DNA of 38,161 nucleotides. Source: an uncultured Clostridia bacterium. Lineage in GTDB: Bacteria > Bacillota > Clostridia > Lutisporales > Lutisporaceae. This document shows, piece after piece, positions 8,014 to 15,936 of this stretch. The stretch lies in assembly GCA_937930535.1 (NCBI GenBank), contig CALGKJ010000179.1, positions 1 to 38,161 of the forward strand, written 5' to 3'. Position numbers and translations under genes: made by a program. The notes under the pieces were generated by a model, which had not been told where the DNA came from, searched no databases, and saw only the letters and a program-made list of their open reading frames with translations. Each line of letters opens with the position of its first letter. Position 1 is the stretch's first letter.

Positions 8014-8679
8014 ATGTTTGTAGTAGTTTTCATACTTAAGCTGCTTCTTTATTTATTTCTTGCATTTATTTCGTTTGTTTTACTTATTTTATTATTGCCT
8101 GTTACATATTCAGGAGAAGTACTATTTGCAGGGGGAGTTGCAGCTAATTATAGATTTGGCTGGCCTTGGAAAATTTTCAATGTAAAAGGCAGCTACAACG
8201 AAGATAAGCTTGAAATGGGATTATACCTGGCTAATCTTAGAATTCTAAAGCTAAACCTTGATAAAATGGAAAATCAATTTAAGGATAAAAAAGTTAATAA
8301 AGAAGATAAGCCAAAAAATGAAAGTAAAAAAGAAAAAAAGGAAGCTAAAAATTTGGGAGATTTTTTTGATACAGGTTTATTAAAAGAGTTTTTAGCTTAC
8401 GCTAAAAGAATCCTAAAAATATTAAAACCCAAATATATGCATCTTAAAGGTACTTACGGCTTTGAAGATCCTGCACTAACCGGAATGGTATGCGGGGCTG
8501 TAAATGTTGTAAATGCTGTAGTACCAAATGCCAAAATAGACCTTTATCCCGACTTTACCGATGAGGTACTAGAAATAGACTTTAAGGCAGAGGGCAGAGT
8601 AGTAGCTGGCCGTCTTTTATTTCAAACCTTGAGAACTTTCCTGAAAAAGGATATAAGGAAAAAAATATTTAAAAAATAA
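8014..8679 (+). CDS. DUF2953 (YtfI-like) membrane protein
   Basis: A 221-residue protein with a strong N-terminal membrane segment (about residues 3-30), a lysine-rich linker (about 87-112) and a C-terminal region containing YGFEDPALTGMVCGAVN, characteristic of DUF2953. In Bacillus subtilis the homologue YtfI is encoded directly before ytfJ (gerW), and the same order is kept here. It starts 13 bases after the anti-sigma stop behind GGGGGGTG and so belongs to the sigma operon. Function unknown; a role linked to sporulation or the envelope is inferred from context only. Confidence 0.85.
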   Translation: MFVVVFILKLLLYLFLAFISFVLLILLLPVTYSGEVLFAGGVAANYRFGWPWKIFNVKGSYNEDKLEMGLYLANLRILKLNLDKMENQFKDKKVNKEDKPKNESKKEKKEAKNLGDFFDTGLLKEFLAYAKRILKILKPKYMHLKGTYGFEDPALTGMVCGAVNVVNAVVPNAKIDLYPDFTDEVLEIDFKAEGRVVAGRLLFQTLRTFLKKDIRKKIFKK

Positions 8680-8687
8680 TGAAAAAA

Positions 8688-8715
8688 TGAAACCTTTTCA
8701 AAAAACACAGTGTAT
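8688..8715 (+). promoter_or_regulatory. ECF-type promoter of gerW
   Basis: TGAAAC (8688-8693), 16 bases, GTGTAT (8710-8715), followed by a leader of about 70 bases. Spacing and the surrounding ATGAAAC-YTTTTCAA block match the promoter at 6910-6937. Confidence 0.75.
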
Positions 8716-8792
8716 TATTAGGTGTAAACAAAAACTTAGTCACCTAAAATAATAACATAATAAAAATTATATAAATTTAAGGAGGAAACAAA

Positions 8793-9173
8793 ATGGAAAA
8801 CAAAACACCAGTAAATGAAAGCTTGGAGACTTTATTCAGTCATCTTCAAAAATTTTTAAGCACTGAAACAGTAGTAGGTGAGCCAATTGTCGTTGGAGAA
8901 ACAACACTAATCCCAATAATAACAGTATCATTTGGCTGCGGCGGCGGCGGTGGAACAGGCAATGATGAGAAGGGCAACGGCGGCTCAGGAACAGGAGTAG
9001 GAGTAGGAGCAAGAATAAAGCCCGATGCAGTATTAGTTATAAAGGGCGATTCAGTAACTATGCTTCCTGTAAACAATAAATGCGGCTTGGATAAGCTTGT
9101 AGGAATGGTTCCAGAAATAGTTAAAAAGTTCAAAATCAAAAAAGACAAGGTTGAAGAAGTAACAGAAGAGTAA
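8793..9173 (+). CDS. gerW: GerW/YtfJ family sporulation protein
   Basis: A 126-residue protein with the conserved N-terminal helix (SLETLFSHLQKFLSTETVVGEPIVVGETTLIPI), a glycine-rich central segment (FGCGGGGGTG...GGSGTGVGVGARIKPDAVLVI) and the end motif VNNKCGLDKLVGMVPEIVKK. This is the Spore_YtfJ family; in Bacillus subtilis GerW is made in the forespore and affects germination. A perfect GGAGGAAA ribosome site lies 7 bases before ATG. The gene has its own ECF-type promoter (8688-8715), unlike the forespore-sigma control known in Bacillus, and is followed by a terminator. It implies a spore-former, although the family also occurs in some non-sporulating Firmicutes. Confidence 0.9.
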   Translation: MENKTPVNESLETLFSHLQKFLSTETVVGEPIVVGETTLIPIITVSFGCGGGGGTGNDEKGNGGSGTGVGVGARIKPDAVLVIKGDSVTMLPVNNKCGLDKLVGMVPEIVKKFKIKKDKVEEVTEE

Positions 9174-9179
9174 AATATA

Positions 9180-9218
9180 AAAAGTCTTAGTTAATGCACT
9201 GCGTTGACTAAGACTTTT
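9180..9218 (+). terminator. Terminator after gerW
   Basis: AAAAGTCTTAGT (9180-9191) pairs perfectly with ACTAAGACTTTT (9207-9218) across a 15-base loop. Confidence 0.75.
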
Positions 9219-9247
9219 AATATGCTATTATTATAATAGCATATTAA
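9217..9247. repeat. Near-perfect AT-rich palindrome before yqeC
   Basis: AATATGCTATTAT (9219-9231) and ATAATAGCATATT (9233-9245) flank a single base. With essentially no loop it looks more like a dimeric operator or cruciform than a terminator. It is 26 bases upstream of the YqeC start. Confidence 0.5.
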
Positions 9248-9272
9248 AAATTTATTTTAACAGAGGTACGCC

Positions 9273-10031
9273 ATGAATGTTTTTTCTGCAATAGATATTG
9301 GTAATAATAAAGACTGCATTTGCATTGTAGGTGCAGGAGGAAAAACCAGCACTATGTTTGCTTTAGCAAAGGAGCTAAGAAGCCTAAATAAAAAAGTTGT
9401 AGTAACCACTACAACAAAGATATATTATCCAGACAAAGAGCTTTATGACAATATATTAGTTAGCTGCCATGAAAGCAGAATACTGAGCTTCATAGATAAT
9501 ATAGAACATGCAGGGATAAACATAATAGGAAGCAGTGTAATAGAAGAAAACAAGCTTAAGGGAGTCCAACCACAGCTAATATGCAAGCTGTTTGAAAAAA
9601 ACAATATAGACTATGTATTGGTAGAATGTGACGGCTCAAGAGGCAAACCAATAAAGGCTCCAGCAGAGTTTGAACCTGTAGTTCCAGCATGTGCTGCAAA
9701 GGTATTGGGGATTATTGGACTTGATGCTGTAGGAAAAAAAGCTGACGAAATGACAGTACATAGACTCCATGAGTTCTGCAAAGCAGCAGAATGTAAGATA
9801 GGTGAGGTCATAACAATACACCACATTGAAAAGTTAATTTGTCATAGTGATGGACTTTTTAAGAATACACCTAAGCATATACAACGCTATGTTGTATTAA
9901 ATAAGGCAGATACTAAAGAGAGATTGCAATATGCTGTTGACATCAAAAAGCTGCTTGCTGATAGAGTGGATCTAAAAGTATTAATAGCACAGATGCAGCA
10001 TTATGACCCCATACTTGACACAGGAGAGTGA
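9273..10031 (+). CDS. yqeC: YqeC-like selenium/molybdenum hydroxylase accessory protein
   Basis: A 252-residue protein matching the YqeC family. The N-terminus has a P-loop-like VGAGGKTSTMFALAKEL, followed by KVVVTTTTKIYYP, VLVECDGSRGKPIKAPAEFEPVVP and VLNKAD, all diagnostic for the family. YqeC is linked genetically to selenium-dependent molybdenum hydroxylases (xanthine dehydrogenase type) and proposed to help activate the labile selenium cofactor; the chemistry is not proven. The stop overlaps the ribosome site of the next gene, a MocA-like nucleotidyltransferase, the usual partner. No hydroxylase gene is in the window. Confidence 0.88.
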   Translation: MNVFSAIDIGNNKDCICIVGAGGKTSTMFALAKELRSLNKKVVVTTTTKIYYPDKELYDNILVSCHESRILSFIDNIEHAGINIIGSSVIEENKLKGVQPQLICKLFEKNNIDYVLVECDGSRGKPIKAPAEFEPVVPACAAKVLGIIGLDAVGKKADEMTVHRLHEFCKAAECKIGEVITIHHIEKLICHSDGLFKNTPKHIQRYVVLNKADTKERLQYAVDIKKLLADRVDLKVLIAQMQHYDPILDTGE

Positions 10032-10035
10032 TATT

Positions 10036-10629
10036 ATGATAAGCGGCATTATATTAGCGGCAGGAAGCTCTACCAGAATGGGCAGTCAAAAGCTTCTGCT
10101 GGATATAGACGGCTTAAGAATAATTGAAAAGGTAGTAAAAGAGGTTGCTGACTCAGGCTGTTTCGATGAGATAATACTTGTATATCATGAAGAAGCAGTA
10201 AAAAATGCAGTCAGCAAATACAATATTATATTTTCATATAATCCCATGCCTCAGCTTGGGCTAAGCAGCTCTATCAAAGCAGGTATAAAAGCAGTAAAAG
10301 ATAATACCAATGCTTATATGTTTTTTATGGGAGATCAGCCTTTTATCAATGAAAAAGTTATAAAAAGGCTTATATGTGAATATAAAAAAAGTCAAAAGAG
10401 CATAATAGTTCCAACATATGGCGGTAATAATGGTATGCCGACTATTTTTTCTTCCAAATGGAAAGAAAATTTTTATCAGCTTGAGGGAGATGTAGGCGGC
10501 AGGACGATAATAAAAAGTAATATTGGAGAAGCGGCTTTTATAGAGATTGAGGATGATATATCAGGTATGGATATAGATACAAAGGAAGCCTATAAAAGGG
10601 CTACAGAAATTGTAAAAAATAAATTGTAA
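10036..10629 (+). CDS. MocA-like molybdenum cofactor nucleotidyltransferase
   Basis: A 197-residue GT-A fold nucleotidyltransferase. It begins ISGIILAAGSSTRMGSQKLLL, the NTP-binding loop of MobA/MocA enzymes, and continues with LGLSSSIKAGI, MFFMGDQPFI and IIVPTYGGNNGMPTIF, then GDVGGRTII. These fit MocA, which joins CMP to molybdopterin for hydroxylase-type enzymes. ATG 10036 is preferred over the earlier in-frame ATG (10003) because AGGAGAGTG is correctly spaced and the family begins at this point. It lies 4 bases after YqeC; the pair fits hydroxylase maturation. Confidence 0.87.
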   Translation: MISGIILAAGSSTRMGSQKLLLDIDGLRIIEKVVKEVADSGCFDEIILVYHEEAVKNAVSKYNIIFSYNPMPQLGLSSSIKAGIKAVKDNTNAYMFFMGDQPFINEKVIKRLICEYKKSQKSIIVPTYGGNNGMPTIFSSKWKENFYQLEGDVGGRTIIKSNIGEAAFIEIEDDISGMDIDTKEAYKRATEIVKNKL

Positions 10630-10636
10630 AAAATCC

Positions 10637-10665
10637 TTGTGAAAGATTATATTTGGTGTTATAAT
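10637..10665 (+). promoter_or_regulatory. Sigma-A promoter of the tRNA unit
   Basis: TTGTGA (10637-10642), 17 bases, TATAAT (10660-10665), with the extended TG at 10657-10658. It lies directly before the tRNA remnant and tRNA-Val. Confidence 0.75.
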
Positions 10666-10684
10666 ATCAATGCATAATTTAATA

Positions 10685-10733
10685 AGGGTGGTTAGCTCAG
10701 ATGGTTAGAACACGCTAAGTGTTTCTACATCTC
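10685..10733 (+). pseudogene. Broken tRNA remnant upstream of tRNA-Val
   Basis: GGGTGGTTAGCTCAGATGG copies the acceptor 5' strand and D-arm of the intact tRNA-Val 64 bases downstream. After this a short hairpin (GAACA / TGTTT) stands where the anticodon arm should be, but its loop lacks the U33 expected of a tRNA. No T-arm or acceptor 3' strand follows. It is best read as a decayed first tRNA of the same transcription unit. Confidence 0.6.
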
Positions 10734-10749
10734 ATAAAAATTTAATAGC

Positions 10750-10825
10750 GGGCGGTTAGCTCAGTTTTGGTTAGAGTGCTTGCTTGACATGCAAGAGGTC
10801 GCTGGTTCGATCCCAGTACTGCCCA
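10750..10825 (+). tRNA. tRNA-Val (anticodon GAC)
   Basis: A complete cloverleaf: acceptor GGGCGGT with ACTGCCC (one G-U pair), D-arm GCTC/GAGT, anticodon stem CTTGC/GCAAG around loop TTGACAT (anticodon GAC, read as valine), variable loop AGGTC, and T-arm GCTGG-TTCGATC-CCAGT. Discriminator is A and the CCA end is encoded (10826-10828). Confidence 0.96.
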
Positions 10826-10840
10826 CCAATTCGTAAGATT

Positions 10841-10886
10841 AATCTTTGTTCTGATGAATTATATTCACTAGAACAAAGATTTTTTA
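10841..10886 (+). terminator. Terminator of the tRNA unit
   Basis: AATCTTTGTTCT (10841-10852) pairs with AGAACAAAGATT (10870-10881) and is followed by a T-rich run. Confidence 0.85.
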
Positions 10887-10934
10887 TTTTTTGTGATACA
10901 GTGACAGTGCTGGATGAACATAAATATAAAAACA

Positions 10935-10963
10935 TGGACATATTACAATATGTAGAATACAAT
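10935..10963 (+). promoter_or_regulatory. Sigma-A promoter of the RCC1/Kelch gene
   Basis: TGGACA (10935-10940), 17 bases, TACAAT (10958-10963). Predicted transcription start about 10970, leaving a leader of roughly 50 bases with AAAGGAGG before ATG 11019. Confidence 0.65.
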
Positions 10964-11018
10964 ATAAAATATGGTAAATAAGGGTGAGTCATACAAAAGC
11001 AATAAAGGAGGAAATCAA

Positions 11019-14000
11019 ATGAAGAAATTTAAACAGATCTTATCAAAGCTTTTGACGTTTATTTTTATGTTCAGCCTGATATTAAATACAGGCTTCAATA
11101 CTGTTTCTGCTCAAACTGTTACAAAAAAATTGGTGGCAGCTTTTGAACATGCTTTACTGTTAAAGGATGACGGAACTGTATGGGCTTGGGGAAACGATGC
11201 TTTTGGACGGCTGGGAAATGGAACAAGTGCTTATAATGGTATACCTCTGCAAGTAGTTGGACTGAATAATGTAATAGACATAGATAGCAGCAATTTTCAT
11301 TGCATAGCACTTAAAGCTGATGGAACAGTATGGACTTGGGGAGATAATGGCTATGGACAGTTAGGAGATGGAACTAATATAAACAGACGTACACCAGTGC
11401 AGGTACTAAGCAATGTAAAATCAATATCGGCAGGCTACTATAGCAGTATAGCTATAGCAAAGGATGGTACTGCATGGATGTGGGGATATAATATTAATGG
11501 ACAGCTAGGAGATGGAACAAATGCAAACAAAAATATACCAGTGAAGGTAGCTTCATTAACTGATGTTAAGAAAGTTATAACAAATGATGATCATAGTATG
11601 GCTTTAAAGAATAATGGTGATGTCTATGCTTGGGGTAGAAATAATTGCGGACAGCTTGGAAATGGCTATGAAACAGATACAACCATACCTGTCAAGGTTT
11701 TGGATTTAACAAATGTTAAAGATATTGCCTGCGGTTATGGCAGCAGCTTGGCACTAAAAGCTGATGGAACAGTGTGGAGCTGGGGCGATAATTGCTATGG
11801 GCAGTTAGGCATTGGGAATAATATCAATAAGAAAGTACCCCAAAAGGTTAATAATCTTACTGATATTGATGCCATAGTAAGTAATAATAATTATGGTTTT
11901 ATGGCATTAAATACTGATGGTACAGTATGGAGCTGGGGATATAATATTTATGGTCAGCTAGGGGATGGAACTACAAGTAATATAAATAGTCCAAAGCAAG
12001 TAACAGGATTAACTAACGTATCAGAAATAAAGAGTACAGGAAGCTTTAGTATAGCTAAAAAAGCTGACGGAACAGTATGGACATGGGGGTATAATGCTTT
12101 TGGTCAGCTTGGAGATGGTACTTTTGCAAATAGAGCTGAACCCCAGCAGATAAATGGAATTAGTGAAGTGTCTGTAATCGCATGTAATGCAAATTATGTA
12201 TTAGTAATAAAAAACGACGGAAGATTATATGGATGGGGTCGTAATATATACGGACAGCTTGGTGACGGCTCAGTATTTTATAGAAGCAAGCCTATGATAA
12301 TACCAGGATTAGAAAACGTTAGCAAGATAGACGGTTTTGGAAATCATGCAGTAGCTTTAAAAGATGATGGAACAGTATGGTCTTGGGGCAGTAACAAATA
12401 TGGACAGCTTGGTATAGGAACAAATGTGGAAAAAAAAGATACGCCGACACTTGTAACAGGTCTAAGTAATGTAATTGACATAAGCTGCAACTACCATACT
12501 ACTTTAGCCTTAAAAAGTGACGGAACAGTATGGGCATGGGGATATAATGGTTATGGACAGCTAGGTAATAACACTAATACAAACAGTAATATACCTGTAC
12601 AAGTATCAGGATTAGAAGGCGTTACAAAAATATTAATTAAAGGGGAACACTGTCTTGCACTAAAAAGTGACGGTACAGTATGGGCATGGGGTCAAAATTA
12701 TTATGGACAGCTAGGTAATAATACCACAGTAAACAGCAATGTACCTGTAAAGGTATTCGGGTTAAACAACATTGTAGATATTGCAAGCGGATATAATAAT
12801 AGTATGGCATTAAATAGTGAAGGAAAAGTGTTGAACTGGGGAAACAACAGCGGCGGACAGCTAGGCAATAATAATCAAGGAGTTGATGCATTGGTACCAG
12901 TGTATACGACCAATAGCATAAGTACCAGTAAAATACATTCTGGCTATAGTTCAAGCTATGAAATAAAAACAAATGGCTCAGTATATTCATATGGATACAA
13001 TAGTTTTGGGCAGCTAGGCATAGGCAATACTAATAATCAACCTAATCCAGCAAATATAACAATTGCCAGCCCAATAATAAAGCTGGATGCATATGTTGAT
13101 TATGCAACAGCACTAGCAGCAAACGGCAATGTATATTCATGGGGTGCAAATCATGCTTGTCAGCTAGGCGATGGAACAACAGTAGATAAGCCAAGTCCAG
13201 TCCAAGTAGTTGGACTAACCAATATCATAGATATTCTCATAGGTGTGGGTCATAACTTGGCACTAAAAAGTGATGGAACAGTATGGACATGGGGATTTAA
13301 CCAGTTTGGTCAATTAGGAGATGGCACTTTAGACAATAAAAGTACTCCAGTCAAGATATCAAATATGGACAATGTAAAGTCTTTTTTTCAAACTGGAAAT
13401 ACCAGCTATGCAGTAAAAAATGATGGAACAGTTTGGAGCTGGGGGCGAAATTCATTTGGCTTATTAGGTAATGAACGACAAATTTTATACACTGCAACTC
13501 CAGTACAAACCCAGATTGTACTAAGCACTGTAGAAATAAAATCAGCTCAAATAGACACAATATCTAAGAATAGTATCCAAGCATCATGGGACAGCGGCTC
13601 AACAGGGGAAACATGCTATATGCTGGCGGCTTTTGATAAAAGCAGTAATCTGATCAAACAAAATCAGTGGACAAGCAATCTGAGTGATACAATAACAGAC
13701 CTTGACGCTGCAACCGCATATACACTAAAGGTTAAGGCAAAGGATAGCTATGGCTACATTACTGATTGGTATGAGATCGGCACAGCGGCTACATTAGAAG
13801 AGCCGGATCTTGGTATATGGTCAACAAAGGCAAATATGCCAACTGCAAGATATGGTATGGCAGTAGTACAAGTAAACAATAGGATATACAGCATTGGAGG
13901 ATTTACAAATACTACATATACAAATGTAACAGAGGAATATAACTCCCTCACAAATGAGTGGACAACTAAAGCAAATATGCCAACTGCAAGACGTTTTCTA

Positions 14001-15167
14001 GGGGCAGCGGCAGTAAATAACAAAATATACGCAATAGGAGGATATACCGCATATGGTATAACCAATAAAGTAGAAGAATATGATCCAGAAACAGACCAAT
14101 GGACAACAAAAGCAGACATGCCAACCCCAAGGCATTATTTGGGACTGGCAATAGTAAATAATAAAATATATGCAATAGGAGGGTATACAGTTAACGGCAG
14201 GACAAACATAGTAGAAGAATACGATCCAGAAACAAATACATGGACAACAAAAGCAAGTATGCCAACCCCACGTTATGGCTTGGGAGCGGCAGCAGTAAAT
14301 AATAGAATATATGCAGTAGGAGGATATACAGAAAACGGCAGAATAAATACAGTGGAAGAATATGACCCAGTATCAGACCAATGGACAACAAAAGCAAGTA
14401 TGCCAACTGCAAGATATACTTTTGGAACAGCAGTTGCAAATAACAATGTATACATAATCGGAGGAAGCTTAAGCAGTGGAAGTACAAATATAGTAGAAAA
14501 GTATAATCCAGCCATAGATCAATGGGAAACAGTACTAAGTATGCCAACCACAAGATATCATTTGGGTGTAACGGCAGTTAATGACAAAATATATGCGATA
14601 GGCGGATTCTCTTCAATCGCTGGATTGCTCAATAAAGTAGAAGCATGGGGAAGCTCTTATTCGGGCATAGATTTATACTGCGAAATCGAAGATATGAATT
14701 TGTCGGCAGTAATAGATCCAACGATTTTATATGACAATCTAACTGCTGACAACACAATTATTACAGAATATGATACTACTGCTCCTGTTATTTCACATGC
14801 TTATTTATCCGCTGACAATACATATATTGATATAGTATTTGATGAAGGTGTATATGGAATGAATGACGGTACTACGGAACTTACAGCAGATAAGCTGGCA
14901 ATTAAAGTTACCAAAAACAAAGCTGATTCTACAGCAGGTGTAAAAATAAGCTCAATAAAGCAAAATAACAGCAGTAAAGAAAGCTCCGCTTCCGCTCTTG
15001 CAGGAGGAGAAACCATAATCAGAGTGTTCTTAAAAATCAGCGGAAAAGCTGATGAAATAGAAACCATTCAAATAACCCCTTATGATAAAGCTTCTATTTA
15101 TGATATAACAGGTAACTCAATGAAGATTGAACAAACCATTATTAAAACAGTTAACCACATTGAATAA
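11019..15167 (+). CDS. Large secreted double-propeller protein (RCC1 and Kelch repeats)
   Basis: A 1382-residue exported protein. Residues 1-31 are a signal peptide (basic start, hydrophobic core, VSA cleavage site). Residues about 40-825 hold 16 RCC1-type repeats of about 50 residues with the core VWxWGxNxxGQLGdGT. A fibronectin-III-like domain follows at about 828-925, then six Kelch repeats (about 938-1206: MPTxRyxxGxAxVNNKIYAIGGy...VEEYDPxTDQWTTKA). The C-terminal 165 residues resemble a bacterial Ig-like or SbsA-type domain (TTAPVISHAYLSADNTYIDIVFDEGV). No SLH, LPXTG or transmembrane anchor is visible, so it may be released or bound non-covalently. ATG 11019 is chosen for its AAAGGAGG; an upstream in-frame start at 10971 is poorer. 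Likely binds proteins or glycans; no enzyme motif seen. Confidence 0.9.
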   Translation: MKKFKQILSKLLTFIFMFSLILNTGFNTVSAQTVTKKLVAAFEHALLLKDDGTVWAWGNDAFGRLGNGTSAYNGIPLQVVGLNNVIDIDSSNFHCIALKADGTVWTWGDNGYGQLGDGTNINRRTPVQVLSNVKSISAGYYSSIAIAKDGTAWMWGYNINGQLGDGTNANKNIPVKVASLTDVKKVITNDDHSMALKNNGDVYAWGRNNCGQLGNGYETDTTIPVKVLDLTNVKDIACGYGSSLALKADGTVWSWGDNCYGQLGIGNNINKKVPQKVNNLTDIDAIVSNNNYGFMALNTDGTVWSWGYNIYGQLGDGTTSNINSPKQVTGLTNVSEIKSTGSFSIAKKADGTVWTWGYNAFGQLGDGTFANRAEPQQINGISEVSVIACNANYVLVIKNDGRLYGWGRNIYGQLGDGSVFYRSKPMIIPGLENVSKIDGFGNHAVALKDDGTVWSWGSNKYGQLGIGTNVEKKDTPTLVTGLSNVIDISCNYHTTLALKSDGTVWAWGYNGYGQLGNNTNTNSNIPVQVSGLEGVTKILIKGEHCLALKSDGTVWAWGQNYYGQLGNNTTVNSNVPVKVFGLNNIVDIASGYNNSMALNSEGKVLNWGNNSGGQLGNNNQGVDALVPVYTTNSISTSKIHSGYSSSYEIKTNGSVYSYGYNSFGQLGIGNTNNQPNPANITIASPIIKLDAYVDYATALAANGNVYSWGANHACQLGDGTTVDKPSPVQVVGLTNIIDILIGVGHNLALKSDGTVWTWGFNQFGQLGDGTLDNKSTPVKISNMDNVKSFFQTGNTSYAVKNDGTVWSWGRNSFGLLGNERQILYTATPVQTQIVLSTVEIKSAQIDTISKNSIQASWDSGSTGETCYMLAAFDKSSNLIKQNQWTSNLSDTITDLDAATAYTLKVKAKDSYGYITDWYEIGTAATLEEPDLGIWSTKANMPTARYGMAVVQVNNRIYSIGGFTNTTYTNVTEEYNSLTNEWTTKANMPTARRFLGAAAVNNKIYAIGGYTAYGITNKVEEYDPETDQWTTKADMPTPRHYLGLAIVNNKIYAIGGYTVNGRTNIVEEYDPETNTWTTKASMPTPRYGLGAAAVNNRIYAVGGYTENGRINTVEEYDPVSDQWTTKASMPTARYTFGTAVANNNVYIIGGSLSSGSTNIVEKYNPAIDQWETVLSMPTTRYHLGVTAVNDKIYAIGGFSSIAGLLNKVEAWGSSYSGIDLYCEIEDMNLSAVIDPTILYDNLTADNTIITEYDTTAPVISHAYLSADNTYIDIVFDEGVYGMNDGTTELTADKLAIKVTKNKADSTAGVKISSIKQNNSSKESSASALAGGETIIRVFLKISGKADEIETIQITPYDKASIYDITGNSMKIEQTIIKTVNHIE

Positions 15168-15212
15168 TATAACTGCTTTTTAAAACTTATACCTGTATAT
15201 TATTAAGAAACA

Positions 15213-15221
15213 TGGTATAAT
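15213..15221 (+). promoter_or_regulatory. Extended -10 promoter before the coiled-coil gene
   Basis: TGGTATAAT forms a TGnTATAAT extended -10 without a good -35. Transcription from about 15228 would give a leader of about 125 bases. Confidence 0.5.
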
Positions 15222-15353
15222 ATCATAAGGAAGGCGAAATCAAGTAACTTTTATACAAGGGGAGTGCGAGGCTGAAAGAAATTAGAAATATATGTGAAAG
15301 GGGTGCCGAGTCCATGCAATTTCTTACATTACGTTTTGTGCAGAATACAGGGC

Positions 15354-15731
15354 ATGGACATAAATATGGAAGAAAAAATATTTGAATTAATGGAAAAATT
15401 GTATGTGGAATTTACTTCCTTTAGAAAGGAAGTAAATCAGAGATTTGAGGGAGTAGATCAGAAGTTCGACGGAATAGATCAGAAATTTGACTCAATGGAT
15501 AAAAGATTCGACTCAATGGATAAAAGAATGGACTCTTTAGAAACTGAAGTAAGCGGAGTTAAAAAAGATGTAATTCGATTGGAAAATAACTTAACAGCAA
15601 AAGTAGACGCAGCCCTTGACGGATACAAAGTTGTATATGAAAAGCTTGAATCCCTAGAAGAAAAGGTAGATTCCATTGATTCAAAGGTAGGAAAGCAGGA
15701 GCTGGAAATTAAGCTTATAAAAGGTGCTTGA
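15354..15731 (+). CDS. Small heptad-repeat coiled-coil protein
   Basis: About 125 residues with no enzyme motif. After MEEKIFELMEKLYVEFTSFRKEV, consecutive seven-residue units (GVDQKFD, GIDQKFD, SMDKRFD, SMDKRMD, SLETEVS) form a strong coiled coil continuing to the C-terminus (KLESLEEKVDSIDSKVGKQELEIK). The matching DNA at about 15446-15535 is a 21-base tandem repeat. The start is uncertain: the frame opens at GTG 15294, but ATG 15354 or 15366 better fits the protein; neither has a good ribosome site, and ATG 15354 lies in the 3' arm of an inverted repeat (GTCCATGC 15310-15317, GCATGGAC 15352-15359). Function unknown, possibly a structural or adaptor protein. Confidence 0.65.
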   Translation: MDINMEEKIFELMEKLYVEFTSFRKEVNQRFEGVDQKFDGIDQKFDSMDKRFDSMDKRMDSLETEVSGVKKDVIRLENNLTAKVDAALDGYKVVYEKLESLEEKVDSIDSKVGKQELEIKLIKGA

Positions 15732-15740
15732 TAAATATAA

Positions 15741-15785
15741 GTCCCATCTACGAGAAATGTCTCATAGATGGGATTGTTTTTTATA
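15741..15785 (+). terminator. Terminator after the coiled-coil gene
   Basis: TCCCATCTA (15742-15750) pairs with TAGATGGGA (15765-15773), followed by TTGTTTTTT. The remaining gap to hsdM (to 15936) includes AGTACAAAT twice (15880-15888, 15891-15899), an 11-base direct repeat. Confidence 0.85.
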
Positions 15786-15936
15786 TATACCGATTTTTAT
15801 GGATACAATATACAGCTTAAGAAAACAAGAATACTCATAGTATTGTAAAAACGTACTAGCGGTGATATCCTAAATATGTAGTACAAATGCAGTACAAATA
15901 ACATAAAGCATACATAACAAAATAGGGGGCAATTAC

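Noticed and set aside
10685-10745. A second functional tRNA before tRNA-Val
   Set aside because: No T-arm or 3' acceptor strand and no U33 in the anticodon-like loop.
12637-14553. Several minus-strand open frames opposite the RCC1/Kelch gene
   Set aside because: They mirror the repetitive coding strand, lack ribosome sites and encode low-complexity sequence; they are shadows.
15255-15320. Lysine-riboswitch-like pieces (GTGCGA, GAAAGGGG, TGCCGAG) before the coiled-coil gene
   Set aside because: Only short fragments match; the helices of an L-box are not present in the right order and the gene is not lysine-related.
15446-15550. CRISPR-like tandem repeat
   Set aside because: The units are contiguous, without spacers, and encode protein heptads.
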